The notes beneath the pieces were generated by a model, which had not been told where the DNA came from, did no database searches, and was given only the letters and a program-made list of their open reading frames with translations. This document shows positions 46,886 to 56,505 of a stretch of 64,000 bases of DNA, in pieces; position 1 is the first letter of the stretch; the number at the start of each line of letters is the position of its first letter. Location: contig NZ_SJPU01000002.1 in NCBI RefSeq assembly GCF_007860105.1, positions 84,837-148,836 on the forward strand, written 5' to 3'. The translations under genes were made by a program, and so were the position numbers. The DNA comes from Allorhodopirellula heiligendammensis. Its GTDB lineage: Bacteria > Planctomycetota > Planctomycetia > Pirellulales > Pirellulaceae.

Positions 46886-47518
46886 ATGAAAGTAGCACGA
46901 TTCCCTAACATCGCCCTCGCCTTGGCCGTATTCGCGGGCGGATTCACAGCGACGTCGAGTTCCGCCGATGACGGCCACGAACATCCTGCGAGCCACGAAC
47001 ATGCGACGGTGTCAAAGGCCGAAAAGCAAATTTCGGCAGCCTTGTCCGGCTTGACACCGGAAGACAAGAAACTGGCGATGAGTCAGCGATTCTGTCCGAT
47101 TAGGACGCACGATCGTCTCGGTGCGATGGGTACACCGCAGAAACTGACGATCGAAGGCAAGCCGGTGTTCGTATGCTGCAAGGGTTGCGTCGATAAAGCT
47201 GTTGCCGGTGGCGCCGCAACGGTTAAAACAGTCGCGAAGCTGCGCGACTCGACACACACGCTGGCGAAATTGCCAGTGGCAGAACGCAAAGCAATCGAAG
47301 CACAGAAGTATTGTGCCGTTGCCAGCCACAGTCTACTCGGTGCGATGGGGGAACCGATCAAGCTAGAAATTGACGGCACCCCCGTGTACCTGTGTTGCAG
47401 CGGGTGCACCAACAGGGCACAGTCCAACCCCGTCGCGACGCTGGCCAAGGTGAAGGAGCTGAATACGGCGGGAACTCGCAACGGTGGCGATCAAGATCAT
47501 GCGGACCACAAGCACTAG
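46886..47518 (+). CDS. Secreted protein with two YHS-like CCxGC repeats
   Basis: 210 residues with AAGGA before the ATG. Signal peptide IALALAVFAGGFTATSSSA, then a His-rich segment (DDGHEHPASHEHAT). Two repeats follow, each with C..., LGAMGxPxKLxIxGxPV(F/Y)(V/L)CCxGC (about residues 70-102 and 145-175). The C terminus is DQDHADHKH. It resembles the three-repeat protein at 32773-33927, sharing the layout and the CCxGC core. A periplasmic metal-binding role is inferred. An intrinsic terminator follows downstream. Confidence 0.75.
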   Translation: MKVARFPNIALALAVFAGGFTATSSSADDGHEHPASHEHATVSKAEKQISAALSGLTPEDKKLAMSQRFCPIRTHDRLGAMGTPQKLTIEGKPVFVCCKGCVDKAVAGGAATVKTVAKLRDSTHTLAKLPVAERKAIEAQKYCAVASHSLLGAMGEPIKLEIDGTPVYLCCSGCTNRAQSNPVATLAKVKELNTAGTRNGGDQDHADHKH

Positions 47519-47607
47519 GTGAAAGCTGAGGGGCCGAAGAATCTCATGCTGAGGCGCAGTCGGTGGCCGTCCACCATACGCCACGGAGCACCTGCATGTC
47601 TGGCACC

Positions 47608-47635
47608 GATTGGCGGACACTGATTGGCGGACACT
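47608..47635. repeat. 14-bp direct repeat, two copies
   Basis: GATTGGCGGACACT is found twice back to back, just upstream of the terminator. Confidence 0.9.
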
Positions 47636-47640
47636 GATTA

Positions 47641-47685
47641 ACCGCATCGACACGTACCCGAAGGTACCTGCCGATGCGGTTTTTC
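47641..47685 (+). terminator. Rho-independent terminator
   Basis: Outer stem ACCGCATCG (47641-47649) with CGATGCGGT (47672-47680), inner hairpin GTACC-CGAA-GGTAC (47654-47667), then TTTT. About 120 bp after the two-repeat secreted protein, and strong for this window. Confidence 0.8.
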
Positions 47686-47991
47686 GTGTTCTGCGGCGTG
47701 GAACGGTAGTCAGGTGCCCTGCTTTATCGGATCCACATTGAGGACACACTCACACAGGCAAAACGGGCGGATCCCCTGTGAAGAGCGGCTAAAAATACTG
47801 CTTTCGATGACAGTCTCGATCGCGTGGTGGGACGGAATGGTAGCCGGAGTGTAATCGTGGCGCAATATTCGCTAAGAAATGGCTCTCGAGCCGAGGACAC
47901 GGGCCTCGATTTCGATTAAAAACTTGGTAACTCAACAAGTACATCCGTGAGCCGGTCGCTCACCGATCAACGCATCGGGAAAAGGGCATTC

Positions 47992-48639
47992 ATGCTGAAA
48001 ATGGAATCAACTACGGAGGAGACTGCACCGCAGCCTCACGAAAGTCACTTTTATCATAACTTGGTCCCTGCCTACCAAGCGGTATGGCCAGCGGTGGCGA
48101 AGCGACGCATCCAGACGAATTTGACCGCCCTCAATATCCCATCGGGGGCAAAAGTGCTTGAAGTTGGTGTGGGGACGGGTTTGTCCCTCGACTCCTACCC
48201 GCGTCATGCGGACGTTCTCGGAGTGGATCTATCGGAGTCGATGCTGGCCGAGGCCGAAGTCCTGATTAAAAAAAATCAGTGGAACCACGTCCAGGTGCGG
48301 CCGATGAACGCCGAGGAACTCGAGTTTGACGACGCCAGCTTTGATTTGGTCACCTCGTTTCACACGATCAGCGTGGTCTCGCGGCCAGACAAAATGATGC
48401 GCGAGATGGTGCGAGTATGCAAACCTGGCGGGCGAATCCTCGTCATCAATCACTTCCGTAGCGGAAACCCCCTGATCGCACGTGTCGTCGATTCGGCCGG
48501 CGGAATCACCCGCCGCTTGGGTTGGCGCACCGATCTGGAAGTCAATGAACTGCTGACGGAACTACCCATCGAAGTCGAAAGTTGCCACAAGAACAATCCA
48601 CTTTCGCTCTTCCGCGTGTTGGTCGCTAAAAGAATTTGA
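47992..48639 (+). CDS. Class I SAM-dependent methyltransferase (PmtA-like)
   Basis: 215 residues from the ATG at 47992 (AAAAGGGC upstream; a GTG at 47947 is in frame). Motif I VLEVGVGTGLSLDSYP, motif II DVLGVDLSESML, and post-motifs FDLVTSFHTISVV and VCKPGGRILVINH. The general pattern, with the start SHFYHNLVPAYQAVWP, recalls PmtA-type phosphatidylethanolamine N-methyltransferases, but small-molecule methyltransferases share it. It lies just beyond the copper island; the terminator before it separates it from the metal genes. Confidence 0.8.
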   Translation: MLKMESTTEETAPQPHESHFYHNLVPAYQAVWPAVAKRRIQTNLTALNIPSGAKVLEVGVGTGLSLDSYPRHADVLGVDLSESMLAEAEVLIKKNQWNHVQVRPMNAEELEFDDASFDLVTSFHTISVVSRPDKMMREMVRVCKPGGRILVINHFRSGNPLIARVVDSAGGITRRLGWRTDLEVNELLTELPIEVESCHKNNPLSLFRVLVAKRI

Positions 48640-48667
48640 ATCATTCGATTCAATCTGAGTTTTCGTG

Positions 48668-48702
48668 AGGCGGAACTCGCCGGGAGTTTCGCCTGCCGAT
48701 TT
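48668..48702. terminator. Terminator-like hairpin between convergent genes
   Basis: Stem AGGCG...CGCCT (48668-48672, 48690-48694) with inner AACTC...GAGTT and one mismatch, followed by TTTT at 48699. It sits between the methyltransferase and the aldolase stops. Confidence 0.55.
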
Positions 48703-48770
48703 TAATGGGAACGAGAGTCTTCACTTATTGTCGATGACTTCCACGGCTTCGCGTGTGAAGCAGCGCGGGC

Positions 48771-50081
48771 CTAATCGTTCAATCCGAACGCTTCTCGCAG
48801 TTCGCTGATCACATCGTTGGGCATCGCCGAAAGTGGTCCGATGGCCCGGGATTGAACAAGCGCCTCCGCCGTCGACTCAAAGACTTCCAAGCGATCGAAC
48901 GTCGCCAAAATGCTCGATCCTGTTATCAAGACGCCATCGTTTTCCAACACCGCGGTGGGCGATGACGAGGAAATATGATCAGCTATCGAGCCATCGCTGC
49001 GATACTGAATGCCGTACGGCACGCGGCTGACATCTCGTAAAAACACGTAGCTTTCCGGGATTGTTTTCGAGTCAAAGATGGCGTCGGTGACACTGAACGC
49101 TGTCGCAGCAACAGGATGAGCAAACGCAATGGCGTGAACATCGGGATGTTTTTGGTAAATTGCTTGGTGCGCCAGCACGGCGCGACTGGCTTTCTTGCCT
49201 GCCTCGCGTGCCCCACCCGCCACATAGACCAGATCACCAGCCACCAAGGTTTCCCGATCACGCTGCGTCGGCGTGATCACGAAGGCATCGTCGGCGACCC
49301 GGGCGGAAAAGCTCCCCTCGGTACTGATTAACAGTCCCTGCCGGCAACCCCTGCGAACGAACTCACGCAGCGTGCGGCGAAGCTCGAGTTCTTCGGATGT
49401 CGGCTGATGGTTGTCGAGAGATTCAAGCTGGACGCTGCGCTCGCGGGCTAGTTTCAATTGCGCTTCGTCGAGGTAGTTGATCTTTCCGATCTGCCCAGCG
49501 TGGATCAGTGTTTTGGCACAGAACTCAAAGGCCTCGAAACGCTCGAACGACTGCGACAACGTTTCACCACCCACGACCACACCGTGGTTTTCTAGAATCA
49601 CGCTATCGCAACCTGTCTTGAATTGTGTCGCGATGGATTGGCCGAGTCGGTCACTGCCAGGCAAGGCATAGGGCGCAAACCCGGTCGTACCGCAGACCGC
49701 GTTGGCCTGATGAAATATTCGTGTGTCTGGTGTACGACCACAAATACTGAAGGCCACCAAGGCGACCGGATGGGCGTGGACGATGGCCCCGATGTCCGGG
49801 CGCACGTCGTAGATCGCTTTGTGAAACGGAAACTCTGAGGACGGCGGATGTTTCCCATCGAGCGAACCATCCGCCCTGACACATACGATGTCCTCGCGTT
49901 TCAGACGGCCTTTATCAACCCGAGCTGGCGTGATCCAAATATCTCCGTTGGTATCACGAATCGACAGGTTACCACCTGACGTCGTTGTCATCCGCGAGCG
50001 ATAGATCCGCTGCATTGTGGCGATAATCTCGTCGCGAGGATGCGTCCACTGGAGACAGGGGGTGGTGGTAGACTGGGGCAT
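48771..50081 (-). CDS. Tandem class II aldolase/adducin protein, probable rhamnulose-1-phosphate aldolase
   Basis: 436 residues from the ATG at 50081 (a frame to 50165 has no ribosome-binding site). It contains two class II aldolase/adducin domains: the first (about 15-215) has [31 protein letters not shown] and [11 protein letters not shown]; the second (about 235-436) has [31 protein letters not shown] and [10 protein letters not shown]. In the second the usual zinc His of LENHG is Asp, so it may be inactive. The rhamnose isomerase gene is immediately upstream on the same strand, which supports the rhamnulose-1-phosphate substrate. Confidence 0.72.
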   Translation of the reverse strand: MPQSTTTPCLQWTHPRDEIIATMQRIYRSRMTTTSGGNLSIRDTNGDIWITPARVDKGRLKREDIVCVRADGSLDGKHPPSSEFPFHKAIYDVRPDIGAIVHAHPVALVAFSICGRTPDTRIFHQANAVCGTTGFAPYALPGSDRLGQSIATQFKTGCDSVILENHGVVVGGETLSQSFERFEAFEFCAKTLIHAGQIGKINYLDEAQLKLARERSVQLESLDNHQPTSEELELRRTLREFVRRGCRQGLLISTEGSFSARVADDAFVITPTQRDRETLVAGDLVYVAGGAREAGKKASRAVLAHQAIYQKHPDVHAIAFAHPVAATAFSVTDAIFDSKTIPESYVFLRDVSRVPYGIQYRSDGSIADHISSSSPTAVLENDGVLITGSSILATFDRLEVFESTAEALVQSRAIGPLSAMPNDVISELREAFGLND

Positions 50082-50214
50082 GACGGGGTTCGCTCTGGTA
50101 GTAGGCACTTCGTGGCAGTTCAATTGATGGATCACACGGTATGGTTGCTTGGCGTCCCGGCACATGCCGAACAGCTTCCCGGGACTTGCTTCACTCGTTC
50201 GCGAGGCATCTATC

Positions 50215-51474
50215 CTAGCGTTTGGCTAATACATCCGCATCGTATTGCCGGACAGCCGTCAGCCATTGACGTCCGACGGGGACACCCGACGCGTCACAGT
50301 AGTAGTCCCAGACGGCACCAAACGGCATCGTTCGCTGTTCTTCCATCAATGCGAGGCGAGCGGTAAAGTCACCTTCTCGCTCGAGTTGTTGGAGGTCTGC
50401 GGTCGGTTCGAGGAGCGCCATCAAAATCGCCTTGAGAGTATTCCGGGTACCGATCACCCAAGCAGCGATTCGGTTGATGCTCGCGTCAAAGAAGTCCAGC
50501 CCGATATGAACCCGATCAAGGTATTGACCGCGAACGATCTCCTGCATGATCGCTTGTAACTCATCCGTCATGGTCACAACGTGATCGCTGTCCCATCGAA
50601 CGCCGCGGCTGACATGCAGCAGCAGCTCGGGAACATACAGCAGCGTCGCTGAAATCTTGTCCGAGATGACTTCAGTAGGATGGAAATGTCCTGCATCGAG
50701 ACACAAGACTTTGTTGCGTGTGATCGCGTAGCCCATGTAGAACTCATGTGAGCCGACGACGTAACTCTCCGATCCGATTCCGAACAGTTTGCATTCAACG
50801 GCGTCGAGCATGCGTGAACTGTCGATCGGATCGGCGAACATCTTGTCAAGCGAGTCAGTCAAACGTTGCCGCGGTGCCGTCCGGTCGGCAGGAGTGTCTT
50901 TATAACCATCGGGGACCCACACGTTGTTGATGCAGGCGTTGCCCTGTGCATCGCCCATCGCAGCCGCGATCTGGCGACAGGCGATCCCGTGATCAATCCA
51001 GAACTGGCGAATGCCCTTATCGGGATGGGCGAGCGTGAGGCCATCGGCGGCCTGGGGGTGAGAGAAGAAGCTTGGGTTAAAGTCCAGTGACACGTGCTGG
51101 TCGCGTGCCCAATCCATCCAGCCTTGGAAGTGTTCAACGCCGATTTCGTCACGATCAACAGGCCTATCGAATTCGCCATACATGGCGTGCAAATTCAAAC
51201 GCTGCTGCCCCGGAATCAGCGAATAAGCCATCTCCAGGTCGCCGCGAAGCTCCTCCGCCGTGCGGGCGCGACCACGATAGTTTCCAGTGACCGCCAGACC
51301 GCTGCCCAGCTCTCCAACATGGTCAAATCCCGCGACATCGTCGCCTTGCCAGCAGTGCATCGAAACTGCGGTTTGGGCGAGCGTTTTCAATGCTGCGTCC
51401 ACATCGACGCCGATCGTTTGGTAGTGCTCAGTCGCCAATGAAAACGCGGCATCGAGGTTCGAGGTACTGCTCAT
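50215..51474 (-). CDS. rhaA: L-rhamnose isomerase
   Basis: 419 residues from the ATG at 51474, the same length as the enterobacterial enzyme; the frame to 51543 adds 23 extra residues. It is a TIM-barrel metal isomerase with [14 protein letters not shown] near the start, the metal sites in [38 protein letters not shown] and WDSDHVV. It interconverts L-rhamnose and L-rhamnulose. The aldolase follows by 133 bp; rhamnulokinase is not in the window. Confidence 0.95.
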   Translation of the reverse strand: MSSTSNLDAAFSLATEHYQTIGVDVDAALKTLAQTAVSMHCWQGDDVAGFDHVGELGSGLAVTGNYRGRARTAEELRGDLEMAYSLIPGQQRLNLHAMYGEFDRPVDRDEIGVEHFQGWMDWARDQHVSLDFNPSFFSHPQAADGLTLAHPDKGIRQFWIDHGIACRQIAAAMGDAQGNACINNVWVPDGYKDTPADRTAPRQRLTDSLDKMFADPIDSSRMLDAVECKLFGIGSESYVVGSHEFYMGYAITRNKVLCLDAGHFHPTEVISDKISATLLYVPELLLHVSRGVRWDSDHVVTMTDELQAIMQEIVRGQYLDRVHIGLDFFDASINRIAAWVIGTRNTLKAILMALLEPTADLQQLEREGDFTARLALMEEQRTMPFGAVWDYYCDASGVPVGRQWLTAVRQYDADVLAKR

Positions 51475-51591
51475 GGTCCAGTAAAAAAGACGTTGTGGAT
51501 TGAATGATTTCACAATAGTACGCAATTCTCGGCCTCTGCGCACGCCACCGGCGAAATGTTTCGCTGCCAGGAAATTGTCGCTAGACGGCCT

Positions 51592-52545
51592 TCACGCCCG
51601 CGGGTGAAATTCGCGGTGGACACGCTGCAGGCGGCTATGTTCGACGTGGGTATAGATTTGAGTGGTCTGGATGCTGGCGTGGCCAAGCATCTCTTGGACC
51701 TGACGGAGGTCCGCACCGCCAGCGAGGAGATGTGTGGCAAAACTGTGCCGCAGTGAATGTGGGCTGATCTCCGAGAGAATTCCGGCGCGCTGGGAATATC
51801 GTTTCACCAGTCTCCACAATTGGATGCGATCTAAGGGGCGGCCACCCCGAGAGAGAAACAACTCGTCGCAGAGCGCAGGAGCCCGTGCAGCGAGCATTCC
51901 ACGCGACTGCGACAGATACAGTTCGATCGCAGCGATCGCCCGCCCGCCGATCGGTACCATCCGCTGTTTATCCCCTTTCCCGTGGCAGCGTAAATGCTTC
52001 TCACCCAGCGAAAGATCTCGAACTCGCAATGAACAGACCTCGGAGGCGCGGCACCCCGTGGCATAGAGTACTTCGAGCAAGGCTCGATCACGTTCCCAGA
52101 ACGAGTCGCTCTTCTTAACCGCGAATAGGAATGCATCGACTTCTGACGGCGACATCACGCCTGGCATCCGCTGCCAAGCCTTTTGGGTGGCAATCAATTC
52201 GGCGGGATTCTCGGTCGCCAGACCCTCGAGCTGGAGATACTTGTAAAACATTCGCACCGCGACGATGTTGCGCGAAATCGACGCTGGCGCGAGATCGCGG
52301 TCGTGAAGAAAACCGACGAAGTCCGACAATTCGGTTACGTTCACTTCGGCCGGTTTACGCCCCCCCAACCATGCGACAAATTGTTTCATATCGCGGCTGT
52401 ACGCAGCGATGGTGTTCTTAGCCAGATGGCACTCGCGTTTCAGATAGGTCAGAAAATCGGCGCAAATCGAGTCGCTCGCATCGACTTTTTTGGGGGCCGA
52501 GCCACCGTTTTGGAGCTGCTGCAGCTTCGTGATTCGTTTGGCCAT
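51592..52545 (-). CDS. xerD: Site-specific tyrosine recombinase (XerC/XerD)
   Basis: 317 residues. N-terminal SAM-like DNA-binding domain (ICADFLTYLKRECHLAKNT), C-terminal catalytic domain with Arg in ATGCRASE, Lys in GKGDKQR, HSLRHSFATH, LGHASIQTTQ and Tyr in IYTHV. It resolves chromosome dimers at dif sites. The housekeeping length and the lack of phage neighbours argue against a mobile integrase. XerC and XerD cannot be told apart with confidence; XerD is the better guess. It is divergent from galE, 75 bp away. Confidence 0.9.
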   Translation of the reverse strand: MAKRITKLQQLQNGGSAPKKVDASDSICADFLTYLKRECHLAKNTIAAYSRDMKQFVAWLGGRKPAEVNVTELSDFVGFLHDRDLAPASISRNIVAVRMFYKYLQLEGLATENPAELIATQKAWQRMPGVMSPSEVDAFLFAVKKSDSFWERDRALLEVLYATGCRASEVCSLRVRDLSLGEKHLRCHGKGDKQRMVPIGGRAIAAIELYLSQSRGMLAARAPALCDELFLSRGGRPLDRIQLWRLVKRYSQRAGILSEISPHSLRHSFATHLLAGGADLRQVQEMLGHASIQTTQIYTHVEHSRLQRVHREFHPRA

Positions 52546-52620
52546 CAGTAGTCCCTCGCGTGTGATTTCGCTATCCTCTGCTACTTCTTATCGACCCAAC
52601 TTTTGCTTGGAATGAAGTAG

Positions 52621-53604
52621 ATGAACGTTTTGGTAGTAGGTGGTGCTGGATACATTGGCTCGCACGCCGTTGCACGGCTCATCGCCGCCGGCCACAAAGT
52701 CGTTGTGTTGGACAATCTTTCACGTGGTCATGCCGCAGCGGTACCTGACGGGGCGCTCATTCGCGGCGACTTGAACGACACCGATTTCGTCGAAAATACG
52801 CTGCGCGACCATTCGATCGATGTTGTCATGCACTTTGCAGCCTTTGCCGAAGTCGGGGAATCCGTCAAAGACCCCGCTGCGTACTATCAAAACAATGTGG
52901 TCGCTGCACTGTCACTGCTTGAAGCGATGCGGCGGGCCGACGTCAAAAAGATTGTTTTCAGCAGCACGACCGCGACCTATGGGCAACCCGACACGGTGCC
53001 GATCGCGGAATCGACCCCGCAAAATCCGATCAATCCCTACGGGTTCACCAAACTTGTGATCGAGCGAGCACTCGCCGACTACGCACACGCCTATGGATTC
53101 GCCTACGCGGCACTGCGATACTTCAACGCGGCTGGGGCTCACCCCGATGGCCACATTGGCGAGCATCATGACCCCGAATCGCACCTGATCCCGATCGTCC
53201 TGCAAGTCGCCTTGGGCCAACGTGAAAGCATCACGATTTTCGGCGACGATTATCCCACACCCGATGGGACATGCATTCGCGACTATATTCACGTGGAAGA
53301 TCTCGCCGACGCGCATTTGCGTGCGATGGATCGACTCGAACCAGGCCAAGGAATTTGTGTCAATCTCGGCACCGGCAAAGGCATTAGCGTTCGGGAAATC
53401 ATTGAAGCTTGCCGAGAGGTCACCGGACATGAGATCCCGGTCGTGATGGGTGATCGCCGTCCTGGAGACCCTGCCGAACTGGTCGCCGATGCACGCTTGG
53501 CAGAGGAATTGCTAGATTGGAATGCCAAATACACCGACGTCAAAGAAGTTGTCGACACGGCGTGGCGGTGGCACCAATCCCATCCGCGCGGATACGATTC
53601 CTAG
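52621..53604 (+). CDS. galE: UDP-glucose 4-epimerase
   Basis: A 327-residue extended SDR. NAD loop VGGAGYIGSHAV at 6-17, LDNLSRGH, catalytic Ser (FSSTTATYG) and YGFTK, and C-terminal CIRDYIHVEDLADAH and GDRRPGDPAEL. It interconverts UDP-glucose and UDP-galactose for glycan synthesis and the Leloir pathway. Its ATG closely follows GAATGAAGTAG, with no strong ribosome-binding site. The YkgJ-like gene follows 13 bp later. Confidence 0.94.
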   Translation: MNVLVVGGAGYIGSHAVARLIAAGHKVVVLDNLSRGHAAAVPDGALIRGDLNDTDFVENTLRDHSIDVVMHFAAFAEVGESVKDPAAYYQNNVVAALSLLEAMRRADVKKIVFSSTTATYGQPDTVPIAESTPQNPINPYGFTKLVIERALADYAHAYGFAYAALRYFNAAGAHPDGHIGEHHDPESHLIPIVLQVALGQRESITIFGDDYPTPDGTCIRDYIHVEDLADAHLRAMDRLEPGQGICVNLGTGKGISVREIIEACREVTGHEIPVVMGDRRPGDPAELVADARLAEELLDWNAKYTDVKEVVDTAWRWHQSHPRGYDS

Positions 53605-53617
53605 TCAACTGAGACCC

Positions 53618-54064
53618 ATGCCAACACCGAAATCCCGCTCGACCGCACCCGTCCGCTCGCCGTGGTACGCAGATGGACTGCGTTTTGAATGTACCCAGTG
53701 TGGTGCCTGTTGCAGTGGCGAACCCGGGTACGTATTCATCGACGAGTCAGAGACCGCCGCGATGGCGAAAGAACTTGAATTGAGCGTTGCGGAATTTGAG
53801 CGAAAATTCACCCGCCCGGTGGGAAACCAAACCAGCCTGATCGAGTATCCCGACGGCGACTGTATCTTTTTGGATCCCAAATCGCGACATTGCCTGGTCT
53901 ACCAAGCACGCCCAATCCAGTGCCGAACGTGGCCGTTTTGGGACAGTACGCTGGAAACACCCGCTGATTGGCAGGATACTTGCGATGTGTGCCCGGGCGC
54001 TGGAAGTGGTCAGTTGTACACTTTGGACCAGATCGAAATCCGCCGCCGAGAGAAATCTGTCTGA
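53618..54064 (+). CDS. YkgJ-family cysteine cluster protein
   Basis: 148 residues from the ATG at 53618 (the frame extends back into galE but not usefully). CTQCGACCSGEPGYVF starts the family's Cys cluster, and further Cys lie in DGDCIF, SRHCLVY, QCRTWPFW and DTCDVCPGA. The proteins are thought to bind an Fe-S or zinc centre; the function is not established. It immediately follows galE on the same strand. Confidence 0.85.
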   Translation: MPTPKSRSTAPVRSPWYADGLRFECTQCGACCSGEPGYVFIDESETAAMAKELELSVAEFERKFTRPVGNQTSLIEYPDGDCIFLDPKSRHCLVYQARPIQCRTWPFWDSTLETPADWQDTCDVCPGAGSGQLYTLDQIEIRRREKSV

Positions 54065-54378
54065 ACGCTCGCGACGCGACGCCAACAAACTCAAATTATT
54101 CTCAGTTTGATTGGACTTTGACGATTGTGACGGTCGATACCCTAATTGCGGGTCAATGTGGCGCGGAGTCTACAGCCTCGGTAACGAGGTGAACGACAGG
54201 CAGTCAGCTGGCAAAATTCTGTTTCGCCTGACTTTCTGCCCCCACGCCGCTTGACACTCGCCCGCTCACGTCCATACAGTGACGACTCCTAAGTCGAGCA
54301 GCTTTAAAGGTTTGCGTCAACACGATGCTGACTTAGCTGTGCATCTGAACGAGTCAACTGGATGGGAGTGTCAGCGGA
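54065..54378. other. Intergenic, 314 bp
   Basis: Between the Cys-cluster and HU-like genes. It contains short imperfect symmetrical stretches but no gene or RNA fold that I can support. It is expected to hold the HU-like promoter. Confidence 0.45.
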
Positions 54379-54831
54379 GTGACCAAGAAAGAGATCGTAC
54401 GCGTCATCTCCGAAGAACTCGGTTTGACGCAACAACAGACCAAAGAAGTGGTGCAACGGACCTTCGACTCGATTATCGAGATGTTGGTCCGCGAGGGACG
54501 AATTGAACTGCGAAACTTTGGCGTCTTCGAGGTGAAACTTCGAGCCGCTCGCAGTGCGAGAAATCCCAAGACCAGTCAACAAGTTCATGTTCCTGAAAAA
54601 TACGTCGTCAGCTTCAAACCCGGTAAGGAGATGGAGCAACGAGTGCAGGATCTGAGCGAGCAACCCGGACGTCCGGCATGGCTCGATTCAGACCATGAAC
54701 CGCAGGGCACGCCACCGCTTAAACCGACCGCCGACGCAACCGAGCAATCCGCTCGATCCACGCACAGCCAAAATTCGAAACCAGCTCGCGAAGCTGACCG
54801 TCCGATTCGCCCTACCGGCGAGTGGGGGTGA
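54379..54831 (+). CDS. HU/IHF-family DNA-binding protein with a long C-terminal tail
   Basis: 150 residues from a GTG at 54379, against about 90 for HU. The first 95 residues match the HU fold: [60 protein letters not shown] and [10 protein letters not shown]. The remaining 55 residues are low-complexity, rich in Pro, Ser, Glu and Arg. The tail may be disordered and contact DNA or other proteins, by inference. It is a nucleoid protein; a small lipoprotein-like gene follows closely. Confidence 0.85.
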   Translation: MTKKEIVRVISEELGLTQQQTKEVVQRTFDSIIEMLVREGRIELRNFGVFEVKLRAARSARNPKTSQQVHVPEKYVVSFKPGKEMEQRVQDLSEQPGRPAWLDSDHEPQGTPPLKPTADATEQSARSTHSQNSKPAREADRPIRPTGEWG

Positions 54832-54872
54832 TTCAATTTCGCGAGCCCATGTTGTTCACGGAGGAACTCCCC

Positions 54873-55184
54873 ATGAAACTTGCGACCACGGCGATCGACG
54901 CCACCCCAGCGACCGAAACGACCGGCCGGGCAAAGCGAAGTCCCTCGGCATCACTTCGAGCGCTCGCTTCCCGATTGATCCTCGGCATCGCTTTAATGAT
55001 GGTGATCACGACTTCGGTCGGATGTTTTCTTCCAATTTACTCCGCCCGCCCCGAACGCCGGGTTCAGCAGTTGCTGTATACCTCGGAAAACTTGCGTGCA
55101 ATGGTTGACGAGTGGGAACGATTCTGGCAGCTCGACGCCCCGAGTCACCTGACACCCATTCGAACTCACGGCGGCGTGCTCTAA
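54873..55184 (+). CDS. Small membrane-anchored or lipoprotein-like protein of unknown function
   Basis: 103 residues from the ATG at 54873, with GGAGG 8 nt upstream; the frame to 54822 would overlap the HU-like gene. It has one hydrophobic segment (LASRLILGIALMMVITTSVGC) that could be a lipoprotein signal with VGC at the cleavage site, then a charged helix (ARPERRVQQLLYTSENLRAM, EWERFW). No family was recognised. The strong ribosome-binding site supports a real gene. Confidence 0.6.
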   Translation: MKLATTAIDATPATETTGRAKRSPSASLRALASRLILGIALMMVITTSVGCFLPIYSARPERRVQQLLYTSENLRAMVDEWERFWQLDAPSHLTPIRTHGGVL

Positions 55185-55533
55185 CGGGGGACCAACGTTA
55201 CTCCGAGGCTGCGAGATTGGTAGGTCCATCCAAATTTACCCTGGGTCACTCCCACAGGTGGATTCTCAAGGGTGGAGACACATCGGCGGCTGGGCTGGCG
55301 CCACGGCTCAGTGCATGACAGCACTCGGCTCACCCTCGACTCGGCTCACCCTCGACTCGGCTCACCCTTACGTCACTAAGGTCGATGCTATCAACCGCCC
55401 GTTGACGACCTCCGCGACCTGCCCGATTGACTGCCAGTAACGACTCCGCCACCGCGGTACATTGTGGGCTGGTGGCACCATCGCGGTTAACTAGGGCTTG
55501 CTCGACTCAGCTTGCTCGACGCTGACGCTAGGA
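55185..55533. other. Intergenic, 349 bp, with short tandem repeat
   Basis: Between the small membrane protein and the convergent exchanger gene. It holds the 16-bp repeat at 55323-55368. No gene was seen. Confidence 0.5.
55323..55368. repeat. 16-bp tandem repeat, nearly three copies
   Basis: ACTCGGCTCACCCTCG occurs at 55323-55338 and 55339-55354, with a 14-bp third copy. The unit differs from the 24151 array. Confidence 0.9.
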
Positions 55534-56505
55534 TCATGCCCAAATCAGCAGGTAGTTGTAAGCTGCGAAGCCGATCAAGAACACAACTCCCTCAGTCCGA
55601 GAGATGCGACTGCCTGTAAAGACAATGGGCAAACACGCTGCCGCCACCAGAACCATGATGGGAATGTCAAAGCGAATCGCATCGGGGCTCACCGGAATCC
55701 CAGCTGGCGAGATGACACCGGTCAAACCGAGAACACAGGCGAGATTGAAAATGTTGCTGCCCACAACATTGCCAACGGCGATATCCCGCTCGCCTCGAAT
55801 ACTCGCGACCACCGACGTCACGACCTCAGGTAGCGACGTGCCCGCGGCAACGATGGTCAGTCCGATAACCAGTTCGCTCACGCCGAACCAGGTCGCGATC
55901 GCCACAGCGCCACTGACTAGCCACTTTGCTCCCAACCCAAGACAAACCAGACCCGCGGCGATCAACGCGAATTGCACCGACATACGAACTGGTTTTTTGC
56001 TGTCGCTGGCATACTCCGCCGCGAACTCCTGCTGGACCTGCTTGGACTCCCTCCGCGCCGTTCGCAAGCAGATGGCGAGGTAGACGATGAGGACCGAGAA
56101 CAGCACCATCCCATCGATTTGGCTGAGCACGCCGTCACTCGTAAGTCCCCAGGTCAGGCAGGACAGAGCGATCATCAAAGGCACATCAAACCGGATGAGT
56201 TGGCTCGACACCACTAACGGGGTAACGAGCGACGAGATGCCGAGGATCAGTAACACGTTAAAAATGTTGCTCCCAACGACGTTCCCCACTGCGACATCGG
56301 AGGCGCCCGAAAATGCCGCTTGCAAACTGACGCCGAGTTCAGGGGCACTCGTGCCAAAAGCCACCACGGTCAGTCCAATGACAAGCGGCGGTATCCGAAA
56401 TGCCGCCGCGACAGCCGAGGCACCTCGCACGAGCACCTCGCCGCCAATGATGAGTGCCACCAACCCAGAGAGAATCAGCAAACCCGAAAGAAGATGCTCG
56501 TTCAT
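55534..56505 (-). CDS. Na+/Ca2+ exchanger family protein (YrbG-like)
   Basis: 323 residues from MNEHLLSG (an ATG three codons earlier is in frame). Two inverted repeats are plain: VVAFGTSAPELGVS with VGNVVGSNIFNVLLILG, and VAAGTSLPEVVTS with VGNVVGSNIFNLACVLG, the alpha-1 and alpha-2 motifs of CaCA exchangers. About ten transmembrane helices. It exchanges Ca2+ (perhaps with K+) for Na+ in the inner membrane. Confidence 0.92.
   Translation of the reverse strand: MNEHLLSGLLILSGLVALIIGGEVLVRGASAVAAAFRIPPLVIGLTVVAFGTSAPELGVSLQAAFSGASDVAVGNVVGSNIFNVLLILGISSLVTPLVVSSQLIRFDVPLMIALSCLTWGLTSDGVLSQIDGMVLFSVLIVYLAICLRTARRESKQVQQEFAAEYASDSKKPVRMSVQFALIAAGLVCLGLGAKWLVSGAVAIATWFGVSELVIGLTIVAAGTSLPEVVTSVVASIRGERDIAVGNVVGSNIFNLACVLGLTGVISPAGIPVSPDAIRFDIPIMVLVAAACLPIVFTGSRISRTEGVVFLIGFAAYNYLLIWA

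Larger units (their letters stand above)
47519..47991. other. Intergenic, about 470 bp, with short direct repeat and terminator
   Basis: Contains the direct repeat 47608-47635 and the terminator at 47641-47685. The rest, up to the methyltransferase start, shows no gene. A GTG at 47947 in the methyltransferase frame would shorten the gap. Confidence 0.5.

Noticed and set aside
47654-47667. GTACC-CGAA-GGTAC as a fifth CsoR-type operator
   Set aside because: The spacer is 4 nt, not 7, and the dyad is the inner stem of a terminator followed by a T-tract.
51592-52545. Phage or integron integrase
   Set aside because: Length and motifs match housekeeping XerC/XerD, and there are no phage genes, att repeats or cassettes nearby.
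54142-54153. TACCC...GGGT stretch as a CsoR-type site
   Set aside because: The right arm does not read GGTA at the required spacing, and the neighbours are not metal genes.
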